Shown: positions 6,696 through 12,631, counted from the first letter of the stretch. The stretch is DNA of 14,661 nucleotides from Candidatus Heimdallarchaeota archaeon (GCA_023139025.1 JAGLOH010000018.1:1-14661), one strand, 5' to 3'. Numbers and translations: made by a program. The notes: generated from the sequence alone by a model not told the origin.

Positions 6696-8270
6696 TTACG
6701 GCATCATTCTAATTGTATCATTTCCTTGCATTGTAATATAATTCAACAATTCATTCTCCAGTCTACTAAAACCATACTGTCTGCATTTCTTTATAGCCAT
6801 GTATTGTAAAGCAGGTCCCAATGGATCACCATTTTTGTAAGCTCCTACTTGGATGAAAGCTTCCATGAAAACACGCATTTCAAGAACTTCTATCTTATGA
6901 AGTTGTTTTTCATACTTCTTCAATAACGGATAGATTTCTGCAAACCTGTTTATTTTGTAATATTCTTGAGCAGCGAGTAAGTCAGCAAAAGCTTTCTCGG
7001 TAAAAGTCATTTTGTCTTCCACAGGTCTTTTTTTTAGTGCAGAAGTATAATTCATAACTTGTTGTTCATCAGTATCATCAGTTCTTTCAATCAAGAAATT
7101 TATAATGTGCTCAACTCTCTTAGTGTTTGGATTCCCAAGGTTTTTTATTTCTATTAATTGTTCTCTACTAAGTTTAGCACTCAAAAGATATTCACTAAAG
7201 AAAATCGCGTTACTATGATATTTGTCAATATTGTCGAAAATAGTTTGTATCAAATCTTTTTCATTTTTATTTTGAAAATCCTGTAATCTTGAGTTAATAT
7301 AGAATTTTGTTAAATTGAGACTATGTATTATTTGTTTTTTGTTTTCAGTATCAAGACTATTAATGATAAAATCTTTCTGCAGAATTGCTTCTAATAATTG
7401 TATGCTCATTTTAGCTTCGGTTATTTTTCCTTTCAGAGCCTGTATTGCTGATAAACGTGACAATGTGGGTAAATAAAAAATATAATTTTTAGTTTTTAGA
7501 TTATTTCTTTCGAAAATCTTCTTTGATGAAAGAAATTGCTTTTCAGCTTCACATAGAAAAAAATCTAATTCTAGAGTAGCTCCAAGAAAATAGTGCATTA
7601 CTGCCTGCAAATCCTTTGGTAACTTAAAAGACATAATTCTATTGTACATATTCCTAGTTAGTTGTTGCACTCCTACTCTCTTTTGTGTCAGAAAATAAAC
7701 TCTGCTAAGATAACCTAGAGCACGAATTAAACCCCTATAATACCCTCTATTTTCAAAATAATTTATGCATTCTTCAAAAATATAAGCACAGTTTGGATCT
7801 CGTTCTCTTTTCCATTTATCAACTGCATAACTATAGTGAGTGATATTGTATGTATAGCAACTACAGTTGTTACATGTTTCTAAGAGTTCCATGGCTTTTT
7901 TTAATGCTTTCAAGCTTTTTTCTTTATTGCCTTTGAGTCTTTCAATACCCCATTCTATAGAAAAAGCCAAAATTAATCCTTCTTGATAATCTACATCACG
8001 TGAGATTTGTTTCATCAAGAAAAGGTCTTCTTCAATCTGTGTTATATCTTTATTAGAACTAAAAAATTGTTTTATTTTAAGCTCTAGAATGTTGACAGTT
8101 AATATCCTATCTTTAAAATCAATACTTTTTTGTAGAGCTATGTTAATAATTTTAATTACTTCTTTTGATTTTTCATTAGCCGCATATACCCTTAAAGAGT
8201 TCAAAATCTCTTGAAGTTCAGCGACTGTTTTTAATGAAATGACAGTATTTTCAATATTCTCTAAATTCAT
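6696..8270 (-). CDS. Helical-repeat (TPR-like) protein of unknown function
   Basis: This 524-residue protein is not recognised as a named family. It is almost entirely amphipathic helices in pairs of roughly 35-40 residues, with TPR-like features such as EKSLKALKKAMELLE (about 117-131), AEKQFLSSKKIFERNN and GKITEAKMSIQLLEAIL. No signal peptide, membrane segment or catalytic motif is seen, so it is probably a cytosolic scaffold or ligand-binding solenoid. There is no N-terminal DNA-binding domain. A cysteine group (C133, C136, C138, with C161 and C168 nearby) is unusual and might bind a metal or be structural. It has no clear ribosome binding site. A TATA-like stretch about 70 bases upstream suggests its own promoter. 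Its upstream minus-strand neighbours are the two micro-ORFs. Confidence 0.85.
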   Translation of the reverse strand: MNLENIENTVISLKTVAELQEILNSLRVYAANEKSKEVIKIINIALQKSIDFKDRILTVNILELKIKQFFSSNKDITQIEEDLFLMKQISRDVDYQEGLILAFSIEWGIERLKGNKEKSLKALKKAMELLETCNNCSCYTYNITHYSYAVDKWKRERDPNCAYIFEECINYFENRGYYRGLIRALGYLSRVYFLTQKRVGVQQLTRNMYNRIMSFKLPKDLQAVMHYFLGATLELDFFLCEAEKQFLSSKKIFERNNLKTKNYIFYLPTLSRLSAIQALKGKITEAKMSIQLLEAILQKDFIINSLDTENKKQIIHSLNLTKFYINSRLQDFQNKNEKDLIQTIFDNIDKYHSNAIFFSEYLLSAKLSREQLIEIKNLGNPNTKRVEHIINFLIERTDDTDEQQVMNYTSALKKRPVEDKMTFTEKAFADLLAAQEYYKINRFAEIYPLLKKYEKQLHKIEVLEMRVFMEAFIQVGAYKNGDPLGPALQYMAIKKCRQYGFSRLENELLNYITMQGNDTIRMMP

Positions 8271-8333
8271 TTTCTAACACACACTGAATTGTTGTTTGGG
8301 AAACGTGGCGAGGTTCTGCATACTTATTATTAA

Positions 8334-8349
8334 ATTCATATATATACTT
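8334..8349 (-). promoter_or_regulatory. Probable TATA box of the helical-repeat gene
   Basis: The minus strand reads AAGTATATATATGAAT. An alternating AT core centred near 8342 predicts transcription from about 8315 and a leader of about 45 bases. It lies after the terminator-like tract of the neighbouring micro-ORF, so the helical-repeat gene is probably transcribed separately. Confidence 0.5.
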
Positions 8350-8382
8350 GGGAAATACTTGGAATTTGTTGGAAGGGCTAAT

Positions 8383-8399
8383 GAAAAAGAAAAAAGAAA
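8383..8399 (-). terminator. T-rich tract after micro-ORF 1
   Basis: Twelve bases past the stop of the 21-codon micro-ORF, the minus strand is TTTCTTTTTTCTTTTTC, a U-rich archaeal terminator-like tract. Its presence supports a short independent transcript. Confidence 0.55.
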
Positions 8400-8410
8400 T
8401 GAGGATTTGA

Positions 8411-8476
8411 TTAGTTTGGGAACCAACCATGGGGTAAATCATCATCACCATCAGGGTCAAATCTTAGTACATACAT
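8411..8476 (-). CDS. Micro-ORF 1, 21-residue acidic peptide, paralogue of micro-ORF 2
   Basis: Twenty-one codons run from ATG 8474-8476 to TAA 8411-8413. The product begins MYVLRFDPDGDDD and ends LPHGWFPN. It aligns with the neighbouring micro-ORF 2 from start to stop: M-Y-x-L-[KR]-F-D-P-D, an acidic centre, L-P-x-x-W-[FW]-P. Shared residues at both ends, a length change of two whole codons and coinciding start and stop positions are what paired coding genes would show. No ribosome binding site is visible, and a weak TATA-like TTTTAGAG centred about 29 bases upstream would fit a leaderless transcript. There is no signal peptide or membrane segment. The function is unknown and the family is not recognised. 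Confidence 0.6.
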   Translation of the reverse strand: MYVLRFDPDGDDDLPHGWFPN

Positions 8477-8552
8477 CTTGTTTCAACTCTTGGAAAGGTT
8501 ACTCTAAAAGTAGAACAAAGCTATTAAAACACCCAAAAGAAAAATGTGACAT

Positions 8553-8604
8553 AAAAGGGAAAAGAAGAAGAAAACCTAACAGTTAAGGCCACCAGGCGGG
8601 TGGC
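8553..8604 (-). terminator. GC hairpin plus T-rich tract ending micro-ORF 2
   Basis: On the minus strand GCCACC (8604-8599), a five-base loop and GGTGGC (8593-8588) form a 6-bp GC-rich stem across the last codons of micro-ORF 2. It is followed by GTTAGGTTTTCTTCTTCTTTTCCC. This resembles a hairpin-assisted terminator and would give a transcript of about 100 bases. The same bases also encode PPAWWP, so the symmetry could partly reflect codon choice. Confidence 0.5.
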
Positions 8605-8654
8605 AATATTCCTTCGTCTCCTTCGTCAGGGTCAAATTTTAGTTCGTACATCAT
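8583..8654 (-). CDS. Micro-ORF 2, 23-residue acidic peptide, paralogue of micro-ORF 1
   Basis: Twenty-three codons run from ATG 8652-8654 (or the next codon, ATG 8649-8651) to TAA 8583-8585. The product begins MMYELKFDPDEGDEG and ends ILPPAWWP. Alignment with micro-ORF 1 suggests the second ATG is the ancestral start. A TATA-like TAATATTATAG is centred about 27 bases before the first ATG, so the transcript would be leaderless or nearly so. The peptide is acidic, has two adjacent tryptophans and lacks export or membrane features, so it probably acts in the cytosol, perhaps bound to a partner. The family is not recognised. It could alternatively be part of a non-coding RNA, but the protein-level pairing argues against that. 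Confidence 0.6.
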   Translation of the reverse strand: MMYELKFDPDEGDEGILPPAWWP

Positions 8655-8675
8655 ATCTCTGCTCTTTGTAAAGCA

Positions 8676-8686
8676 CTATAATATTA
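8676..8686 (-). promoter_or_regulatory. Probable TATA box of micro-ORF 2
   Basis: The minus strand reads TAATATTATAG, centred about 27 bases upstream of ATG 8654, which is the spacing expected for an archaeal leaderless gene. The bases that follow (CTTTACAAAGAG) are partly shared with the region upstream of micro-ORF 1 (CTTTCCAAGAG). Confidence 0.5.
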
Positions 8687-8855
8687 CAAGAAAAAACATA
8701 CATAAGCACAAGAAGAAAAGACTGACAGGTAAAAAACAGAAATGATTTATTTTTTTACATTCAACACTTACAGATATTTTTGATTTTGGCTTTGTTTCTA
8801 AAACTGTATTTTAAACAAAACAAAACCCCGTATAGGAAGAAGAATGTTTTTCGAA

Positions 8856-8881
8856 GAAAGTTCACTTTCAGAGATGTCTCT
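8856..8881. promoter_or_regulatory. Two adjacent short inverted repeats before the orc1 promoter
   Basis: GAAAG-ttca-CTTTC (8856-8869) abuts AGAGA-tg-TCTCT (8870-8881), just upstream of the TATA box at 8890. They are placed like operator half-sites for a dimeric regulator or like an initiator binding site. The winged-helix protein encoded after orc1 is one possible binder. Each arm is only five bases, so chance is not excluded. Confidence 0.35.
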
Positions 8882-8889
8882 CTATTAAG

Positions 8890-8897
8890 TATAAATA
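8890..8897 (+). promoter_or_regulatory. TATA box of orc1/cdc6
   Basis: TATAAATA, preceded by the purine-bearing stretch TTAAG that could act as a BRE, is a near-ideal archaeal core promoter. It is centred about 34 bases before the ATG, predicting a start near 8920 and a leader of only several bases, so translation is probably from a near-leaderless message. Confidence 0.7.
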
Positions 8898-8927
8898 GTA
8901 AATTCCCTTGACTATCTTAGAGACGAT

Positions 8928-10151
8928 ATGATGCACTCATCAGATGAAGAATATTTTAATTCGTTAATTAAAAAACCAACTGTATTCAAAAACATTGGTT
9001 GTTTGTCTGTTACATATACCCCTCCATATCTTCCACACAGGGAGGAAGAACTCAGGACTTTAGCTAAATACTTCAAAACAATTTTTGAAGAACAAGATGA
9101 ACCATTGAGAAAAATTTGTATAACTGGACCAACAGGATCTGGAAAAACAACCCTCGCAAAACGGTTTGGTCAGCTTTTGGAAAATATAGACAAAAACAAG
9201 AATTTTTTGCTTGTCTACATTAATTGTAGAATTTACAAAAGTCCTTATCTTATTATTAGTACTCTTGCAAGGAAACTAAATAAGGCTATTCCACCTAGAG
9301 GTTACTCCTTTGAAGAATTACAATCACTTCTCATTAGATTGCTTGATTTTTATTCCCCAAAGGTTTTGTTAGTTTTAGATGAGATTGATTATCTTATATC
9401 TAGAGTAGGTACAGATTTCCTTTACACATTACTTAGAATTAGTGAAATGACAACTAAACAATGGATTTCATATATTTTTATCGCAAGAAACCTGAATTTT
9501 ATCCATCAACTGGATGCAAGTACTCAAAGCAGTTTTCAATCTAATCACATTTCTTTGGATAGATACTCTGAAACTGATTTAAAAGACATTATTAAATCCC
9601 GATCAGAATTAGCCTTTTATGACAGTACCATAACCGAAGACTCCGTTGAACTTATTGCGGATATATCAAGTAAATCAGGAGATGCAAGATATGCAATAGA
9701 AATACTTTGGGGGGCAGGGCAATGCGCTGACGATGAGAGTTCTCCCATAGTTTATCCTGATCATGTAAGAAAAGCAAAAGCTTTGATTCACCCAGAAATA
9801 AGAAGAGAAGTAATTTTAACATTAACCCTGCATCAGAAATTGATACTGCTCGCGATTATAAGAAAACTAAAACACACAAAAAACGCATATATTTCAACAA
9901 ATGATGCAATTAGCTCTTACAGATTAGCTTGTGAGGAATATGAAGAGGAACCTAGACGGCATACCCAAATCTGGTCATATCTGAAAGAATTATCAAAACA
10001 AGATGTTATCAGTACAAAAATCTCAGGGGAAGGAATGCGTGGTAAAACTACACTAATCAGCACACCAGATATATCAGTAGAAACCATAGAACTCTTTCTG
10101 ATGAAATCAATCGAAAATCAAAAGAAAACAGTAGAACATGCTGAAAAATAG
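8928..10151 (+). CDS. orc1/cdc6: Orc1/Cdc6-type replication initiator ATPase
   Basis: This AAA+ protein binds origin DNA and loads the MCM helicase. The 407 residues match archaeal Orc1/Cdc6. YLPHREEEL (34-42) is the family's N-terminal motif before the ATPase. Walker A is GPTGSGKT (67-74), Walker B LLVLDEID (147-154), the sensor 1 region ARNLNF (186-191), then LDRYSETDLKDIIKSRSELAF (210-230), and sensor 2 SGDARYAIEIL with R254. A C-terminal winged-helix domain starts near residue 300 (LTLHQKLILLAIIRK). A second ATG follows the first directly. No Shine-Dalgarno site is present and the TATA box is close, so it is probably near-leaderless. A small regulator gene follows after nine bases. Confidence 0.95.
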   Translation: MMHSSDEEYFNSLIKKPTVFKNIGCLSVTYTPPYLPHREEELRTLAKYFKTIFEEQDEPLRKICITGPTGSGKTTLAKRFGQLLENIDKNKNFLLVYINCRIYKSPYLIISTLARKLNKAIPPRGYSFEELQSLLIRLLDFYSPKVLLVLDEIDYLISRVGTDFLYTLLRISEMTTKQWISYIFIARNLNFIHQLDASTQSSFQSNHISLDRYSETDLKDIIKSRSELAFYDSTITEDSVELIADISSKSGDARYAIEILWGAGQCADDESSPIVYPDHVRKAKALIHPEIRREVILTLTLHQKLILLAIIRKLKHTKNAYISTNDAISSYRLACEEYEEEPRRHTQIWSYLKELSKQDVISTKISGEGMRGKTTLISTPDISVETIELFLMKSIENQKKTVEHAEK

Positions 10152-10160
10152 GGGAAAACA

Positions 10161-10460
10161 ATGACAAAGGAAAGCGATAGAGAGATACAGCTTAAAATAC
10201 CATTAGAAGATGTTTTTTCCTCAAGAGGAAGGGTAAGAATTCTAAAATTATTAGCTGAATTAGGGGAATTAAACATTTCTGCGATATCACGAAGTATAAA
10301 TCTCAATCATTCTGCAGTAAAAGGACATTTAAAATATTTAACAGATGTAGGATTGATAAAGGAAAAGAGATTTGGTAGAATCTTAATATATCAATTCAAA
10401 GATAATAACATCTTGGCTCATTCTTTGAAACAATTATTCAAAATATGGGGAGAGAACTAA
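10161..10460 (+). CDS. Small winged-helix (ArsR-like) transcriptional regulator
   Basis: The 99-residue protein is a single winged helix-turn-helix. VFSSRGRVRILKLLAELGE (18-36) is the first helix pair, NISAISRSINLNHSAVKGHLKYL (38-60) contains the turn and the probable recognition helix, and GLIKEKRFGRILIYQF (64-79) is the wing. No metal-binding cysteines are seen, so it is not a classical metal-sensing ArsR. It starts nine bases after orc1 with GGGG eight bases before the ATG, indicating one operon. It may regulate its own operon or the adjacent inverted repeats (inference). The stop codon overlaps the terminator of the converging tRNA-Glu gene. Confidence 0.88.
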   Translation: MTKESDREIQLKIPLEDVFSSRGRVRILKLLAELGELNISAISRSINLNHSAVKGHLKYLTDVGLIKEKRFGRILIYQFKDNNILAHSLKQLFKIWGEN

Positions 10461-10464
10461 AAAA
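10459..10464 (-). terminator. T6 terminator after tRNA-Glu
   Basis: Four bases after the encoded CCA, the minus strand has six T residues, enough for archaeal polymerase release. It overlaps the end of the winged-helix gene on the other strand. Confidence 0.55.
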
Positions 10465-10468
10465 TTGT

Positions 10469-10546
10469 TGGTGCCTCGACCGGGATTTGAACCCGGGTCT
10501 GCGGAGTGAGAGTCCGCAATGATTGGCCAAGCTACACCATCGAGGC
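10469..10546 (-). tRNA. tRNA-Glu (anticodon CTC), CCA encoded
   Basis: On the minus strand the acceptor arm GCCTCGA pairs with TCGAGGC, followed by discriminator A and encoded CCA at 10469-10471. The anticodon stem GCGGA/TCCGC encloses CTCTCAC, so the anticodon is CTC, reading the GAG glutamate codon. The T arm is CCGGG-TTCAAAT-CCCGG. There is no intron and the variable arm is short. A CTC isoacceptor normally accompanies a TTC one elsewhere in the genome. Confidence 0.96.
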
Positions 10547-10570
10547 CGTAATATACTGAAAATCATTATG

Positions 10571-10581
10571 CTTTTTAATTT
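10571..10581 (-). promoter_or_regulatory. TATA box of tRNA-Glu
   Basis: The minus strand reads AAATTAAAAAG, centred about 30 bases upstream of the mature 5' end, as expected for a tRNA promoter. Confidence 0.6.
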
Positions 10582-10600
10582 TTCTTCTTAATACACTAGG

Positions 10601-10609
10601 TTTTTAATT
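10601..10609 (+). promoter_or_regulatory. Probable TATA box of truA
   Basis: TTTTTAATT is centred about 30 bases before the truA ATG at 10635, predicting a leaderless or very short leader. The two promoters for truA and tRNA-Glu diverge within about 40 bases. Confidence 0.45.
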
Positions 10610-10634
10610 GTAACTAATTAAGGCTTCATGAGAA

Positions 10635-11474
10635 ATGAAGAGATATGCTGTACGTGTATTTTACGAAGGTAAAGGATATTATGGTTATCAGAGGCAGCTT
10701 GAAAAAAGAACCATAGAAGGAACCATTATCCAAGCATTAGAAAAAATAAAATACATAAATTCACCAGAAGAAAACAATTTTAGAAGTGCAAGTAGGACGG
10801 ACAAAGATGTTAATGCCATAGGTAATGTTTTTTCATTCAATAGTGAAAAAAACATAATTTTAGAAGAATTGAATTCTGTTTTACCAAAAGACAAAACAAT
10901 TGCTTGTTGGGGGTATTCTGAAGTTGAAATGGACTTTTCTCCAAAATACAGTATGTGGAAAAAATATTGGTATATCATCTCTAAAGAGTTTTTAGAAACG
11001 AACTCTTCTATGACAGTTGATAAAATCAAAGCTGTCAGTTCTTTGTTTAGAGGAGAACATGATTTTAGTTTATTTTGCAAGAAAAATCATAGAAAAACGA
11101 CTAGGAAACTTGATAAGCTAACAGTAATAGAGCAAGAAAATAGAATTATCCTTGAATTTCTAGCGAACTCCTTCTTGTGGGAACAAATAAGAAGAATCAC
11201 AAGTTACATCCTAAATTTTGATACTTTATCAAAAGAACTACAGAATACAAAAAAGCTTCTTCAGACACAAACAAGTGTTAATACATTGAATTTAGAACCA
11301 GCTAGCCCGAAACAGTTAGTATTGGTTGAACATTTCTATGAGAATCTCAACTGGTTAATTAGTAAAAGAACAAAAGAATCAATTTTAAAGAAATTTGAAA
11401 CAGAAATACTAAAACTGAAGCAAAGAGAAAACCTCGTTAACTCAGCTCACAAGTTCTTTTTTGATCTGGGATAG
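10635..11474 (+). CDS. truA: tRNA pseudouridine synthase TruA family
   Basis: TruA-family enzymes convert uridines in the anticodon arm (positions 38-40) of tRNA to pseudouridine. The 279 residues are within the family range. The N-terminus YAVRVFYEGKGYYGYQRQ has the usual opening strand. The catalytic motif is SASRTDKDVNAIGNVFSF (51-68), with catalytic Asp D56. The usual glycine after Ala/Lys in RTDxGV is replaced by Asp here, a minor deviation. FSPKYSMWKKYWYII and FRGEHDFSLFCK are further family segments. No Shine-Dalgarno site is visible. It converges with rfcS, leaving 21 bases between the stop codons. Confidence 0.92.
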   Translation: MKRYAVRVFYEGKGYYGYQRQLEKRTIEGTIIQALEKIKYINSPEENNFRSASRTDKDVNAIGNVFSFNSEKNIILEELNSVLPKDKTIACWGYSEVEMDFSPKYSMWKKYWYIISKEFLETNSSMTVDKIKAVSSLFRGEHDFSLFCKKNHRKTTRKLDKLTVIEQENRIILEFLANSFLWEQIRRITSYILNFDTLSKELQNTKKLLQTQTSVNTLNLEPASPKQLVLVEHFYENLNWLISKRTKESILKKFETEILKLKQRENLVNSAHKFFFDLG

Positions 11475-11495
11475 GTAAGAAAAAGTAGAAAGAAT

Positions 11496-12473
11496 TCAAG
11501 AATCCTTTGAACCACTTTCTTTGACTAGTTTTGCTAAAAATGCACTAAGTTGAATGTTGCTTGAAGCGCCTTCAGATATTCGAAAATCAACCTCTGCCAA
11601 GTATTCATTTAATACCAATTTTTGTAAATCTGGTAAAGTTAAGGATGGAATTTCTCTGTAAATCTGATAGGTTACATCAGTTCCAGAGAGGCCATATTCA
11701 AGAATCAAATGTTGGAGAATATCTCTTGCTTTATGAAAATCGCCTTTGAGAGCAAATTTAAGCATTTCACGAATTTTTTCAGGGTCTGCATGGCCTACTG
11801 TTTGAAGAACGGTAATCCTTTCAACGGATTTACCTGAAGCAACGGTTGATTGTAAAATATTAATGGCTTTCCTCAAATCACCCTCTGAAATATAGAGTAC
11901 AGTTTCAATACCCTCAGCATCATAAATTAAACCTTCCTTATCACATATTTTAATCAGAAAATCCTTCATACTTACTTCATCTAGTGGTCTAAAACGAAAA
12001 ATTGCACATCTAGATTGGATAGGTTCAATTAGCTTACTTGAATAGTTACAGATTAGAGCAAATCTGCTAGTTTTTACATATCTCTCCATAGTACGTCTCA
12101 AAGCATGCTGTGCTGCTGATGTTAAGCTGTCAGCTTCATCTAAACAAATAATTTTGAATGGAACACTTCCATATGATGCAGTCCTTGCAAATTCTTTGAC
12201 CTTATTACGAATCGCATCAATTCCACGATCATCTGATGCATTTAACTCTAAAAGATTTCTAGACACATTACTGGGCCCAAATAGGTCATTAGCTAAAGCA
12301 AGTAAAGCTGTTGTTTTACCTGTACCTGGAGGGCCAGCAAAAAGAAGATGTGGAAGATTTCCCCTTTCAATAAAGCCTTTTAACCGCAAAACAATATCCT
12401 TATGACCTTTGAGTTCGTTTAGTTTTTTTGGTCTATATTTTTCAGTCCACATTATGTCATAATTATTTACCAT
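11496..12473 (-). CDS. rfcS: Replication factor C small subunit (clamp loader)
   Basis: RfcS with RfcL forms the pentameric loader that opens the PCNA sliding clamp at primer ends. The 325 residues match archaeal RfcS. RFC box MWTEKYRPKKLNELKGH is at residues 8-24, Walker A GPPGTGKT at 47-54, the NASDDRGID segment at 78-86, and Walker B IICLDEAD at 108-115. Sensor 1 N143 lies in CNYSSKLI, the SRC motif is at 154-156 and sensor 2 R201 is in EGDLRKAINIL. The C-terminal collar helices follow. No intein is present. The start ATG has a weak GTGTGG site and a TATA box about 34 bases upstream. The T-rich sequence after the stop serves as a likely terminator within the end of truA. Confidence 0.97.
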   Translation of the reverse strand: MVNNYDIMWTEKYRPKKLNELKGHKDIVLRLKGFIERGNLPHLLFAGPPGTGKTTALLALANDLFGPSNVSRNLLELNASDDRGIDAIRNKVKEFARTASYGSVPFKIICLDEADSLTSAAQHALRRTMERYVKTSRFALICNYSSKLIEPIQSRCAIFRFRPLDEVSMKDFLIKICDKEGLIYDAEGIETVLYISEGDLRKAINILQSTVASGKSVERITVLQTVGHADPEKIREMLKFALKGDFHKARDILQHLILEYGLSGTDVTYQIYREIPSLTLPDLQKLVLNEYLAEVDFRISEGASSNIQLSAFLAKLVKESGSKDS

Positions 12474-12502
12474 TTTTCCACACTATCAAGTAAAAGTTTT
12501 TT

Positions 12503-12511
12503 CTATTTAAA
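12503..12511 (-). promoter_or_regulatory. TATA box of rfcS
   Basis: The minus strand reads TTTAAATAG centred near 12507. The expected start near 12480 gives a leader of a few bases. The inverted repeat at 12516-12533 lies directly upstream, over the probable BRE. Confidence 0.6.
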
Positions 12512-12515
12512 TCTA

Positions 12516-12533
12516 TTACCAGAAGTTTGGTAA
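12516..12533. promoter_or_regulatory. Inverted repeat TTACCA-N6-TGGTAA next to the rfcS promoter
   Basis: The perfect 6-bp arms TTACCA and TGGTAA flank GAAGTT. The position beside the rfcS TATA/BRE suggests an operator for a dimeric regulator. The same TTACCA/TGGTAA half-sites occur in the larger inverted repeat at 6600-6635. Confidence 0.4.
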
Positions 12534-12558
12534 AAAATGTTATTTCTAAGAATTAGAT

Positions 12559-12570
12559 TTGAAATTTCAA
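12559..12570. promoter_or_regulatory. 12-bp perfect palindrome upstream of the secretion ATPase gene
   Basis: TTGAAATTTCAA is self-complementary over all 12 bases and lies about 16 bases before the TATA-like GATATACTAAAT (12586-12597) of the downstream gene, consistent with an operator. It is AT-rich, so chance occurrence cannot be ruled out. Confidence 0.35.
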
Positions 12571-12585
12571 GAAAAAAGTGGTGTT

Positions 12586-12597
12586 GATATACTAAAT
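12586..12597 (+). promoter_or_regulatory. Probable TATA box of the secretion ATPase gene
   Basis: GATATACTAAAT is centred about 40 bases before the chosen ATG 12632, predicting transcription from about 12617 and a leader near 15 bases that includes the GCTGAT ribosome-binding-like site. Confidence 0.45.
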
Positions 12598-12631
12598 ACT
12601 AGAATAACAATTGAAAAAGAAGCTGATAAAG

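Larger units (their letters stand above)
8655..8927. other. AT-rich intergenic region upstream of orc1/cdc6, candidate origin
   Basis: No gene of credible length is seen in these 273 bases. The region is very AT-rich at 8690-8820, with a T7 run at 8750-8756. It contains the inverted pair TTTGTTT (8791-8797) and AAACAAA (8813-8819), followed by CAAAACCCCG. The minus strand has AGAAACAAAGCC, loosely like the core of archaeal origin recognition boxes. Archaeal origins commonly lie beside orc1/cdc6, so this is a reasonable candidate, but no canonical set of repeated origin boxes is evident. Confidence 0.3.

Noticed and set aside
8251..8460. Minus-strand open frame of 69 codons overlapping micro-ORF 1 and the start of the helical-repeat gene
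   Set aside because: It is out of frame with micro-ORF 1, overlaps the next gene and crosses a terminator-like tract and a TATA-like box.
8296..8586. Plus-strand open frame of 96 codons across the micro-ORF region, with four histidines
   Set aside because: It is antisense to micro-ORF 1, has no promoter or ribosome binding site, and does not explain the repeat at 8620-8654, which lies past its stop. The paralogous minus-strand frames fit better.
10688..11080. Minus-strand open frame of 130 codons within truA
   Set aside because: It is a shadow of the truA coding strand, which carries the family motifs; the antisense product has no recognisable features.
12611..12631. Upstream TTG start for the secretion ATPase adding seven residues
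   Set aside because: ATG 12632 has a GCTGAT site at suitable spacing and the added residues MKKKLIK give no conserved feature.
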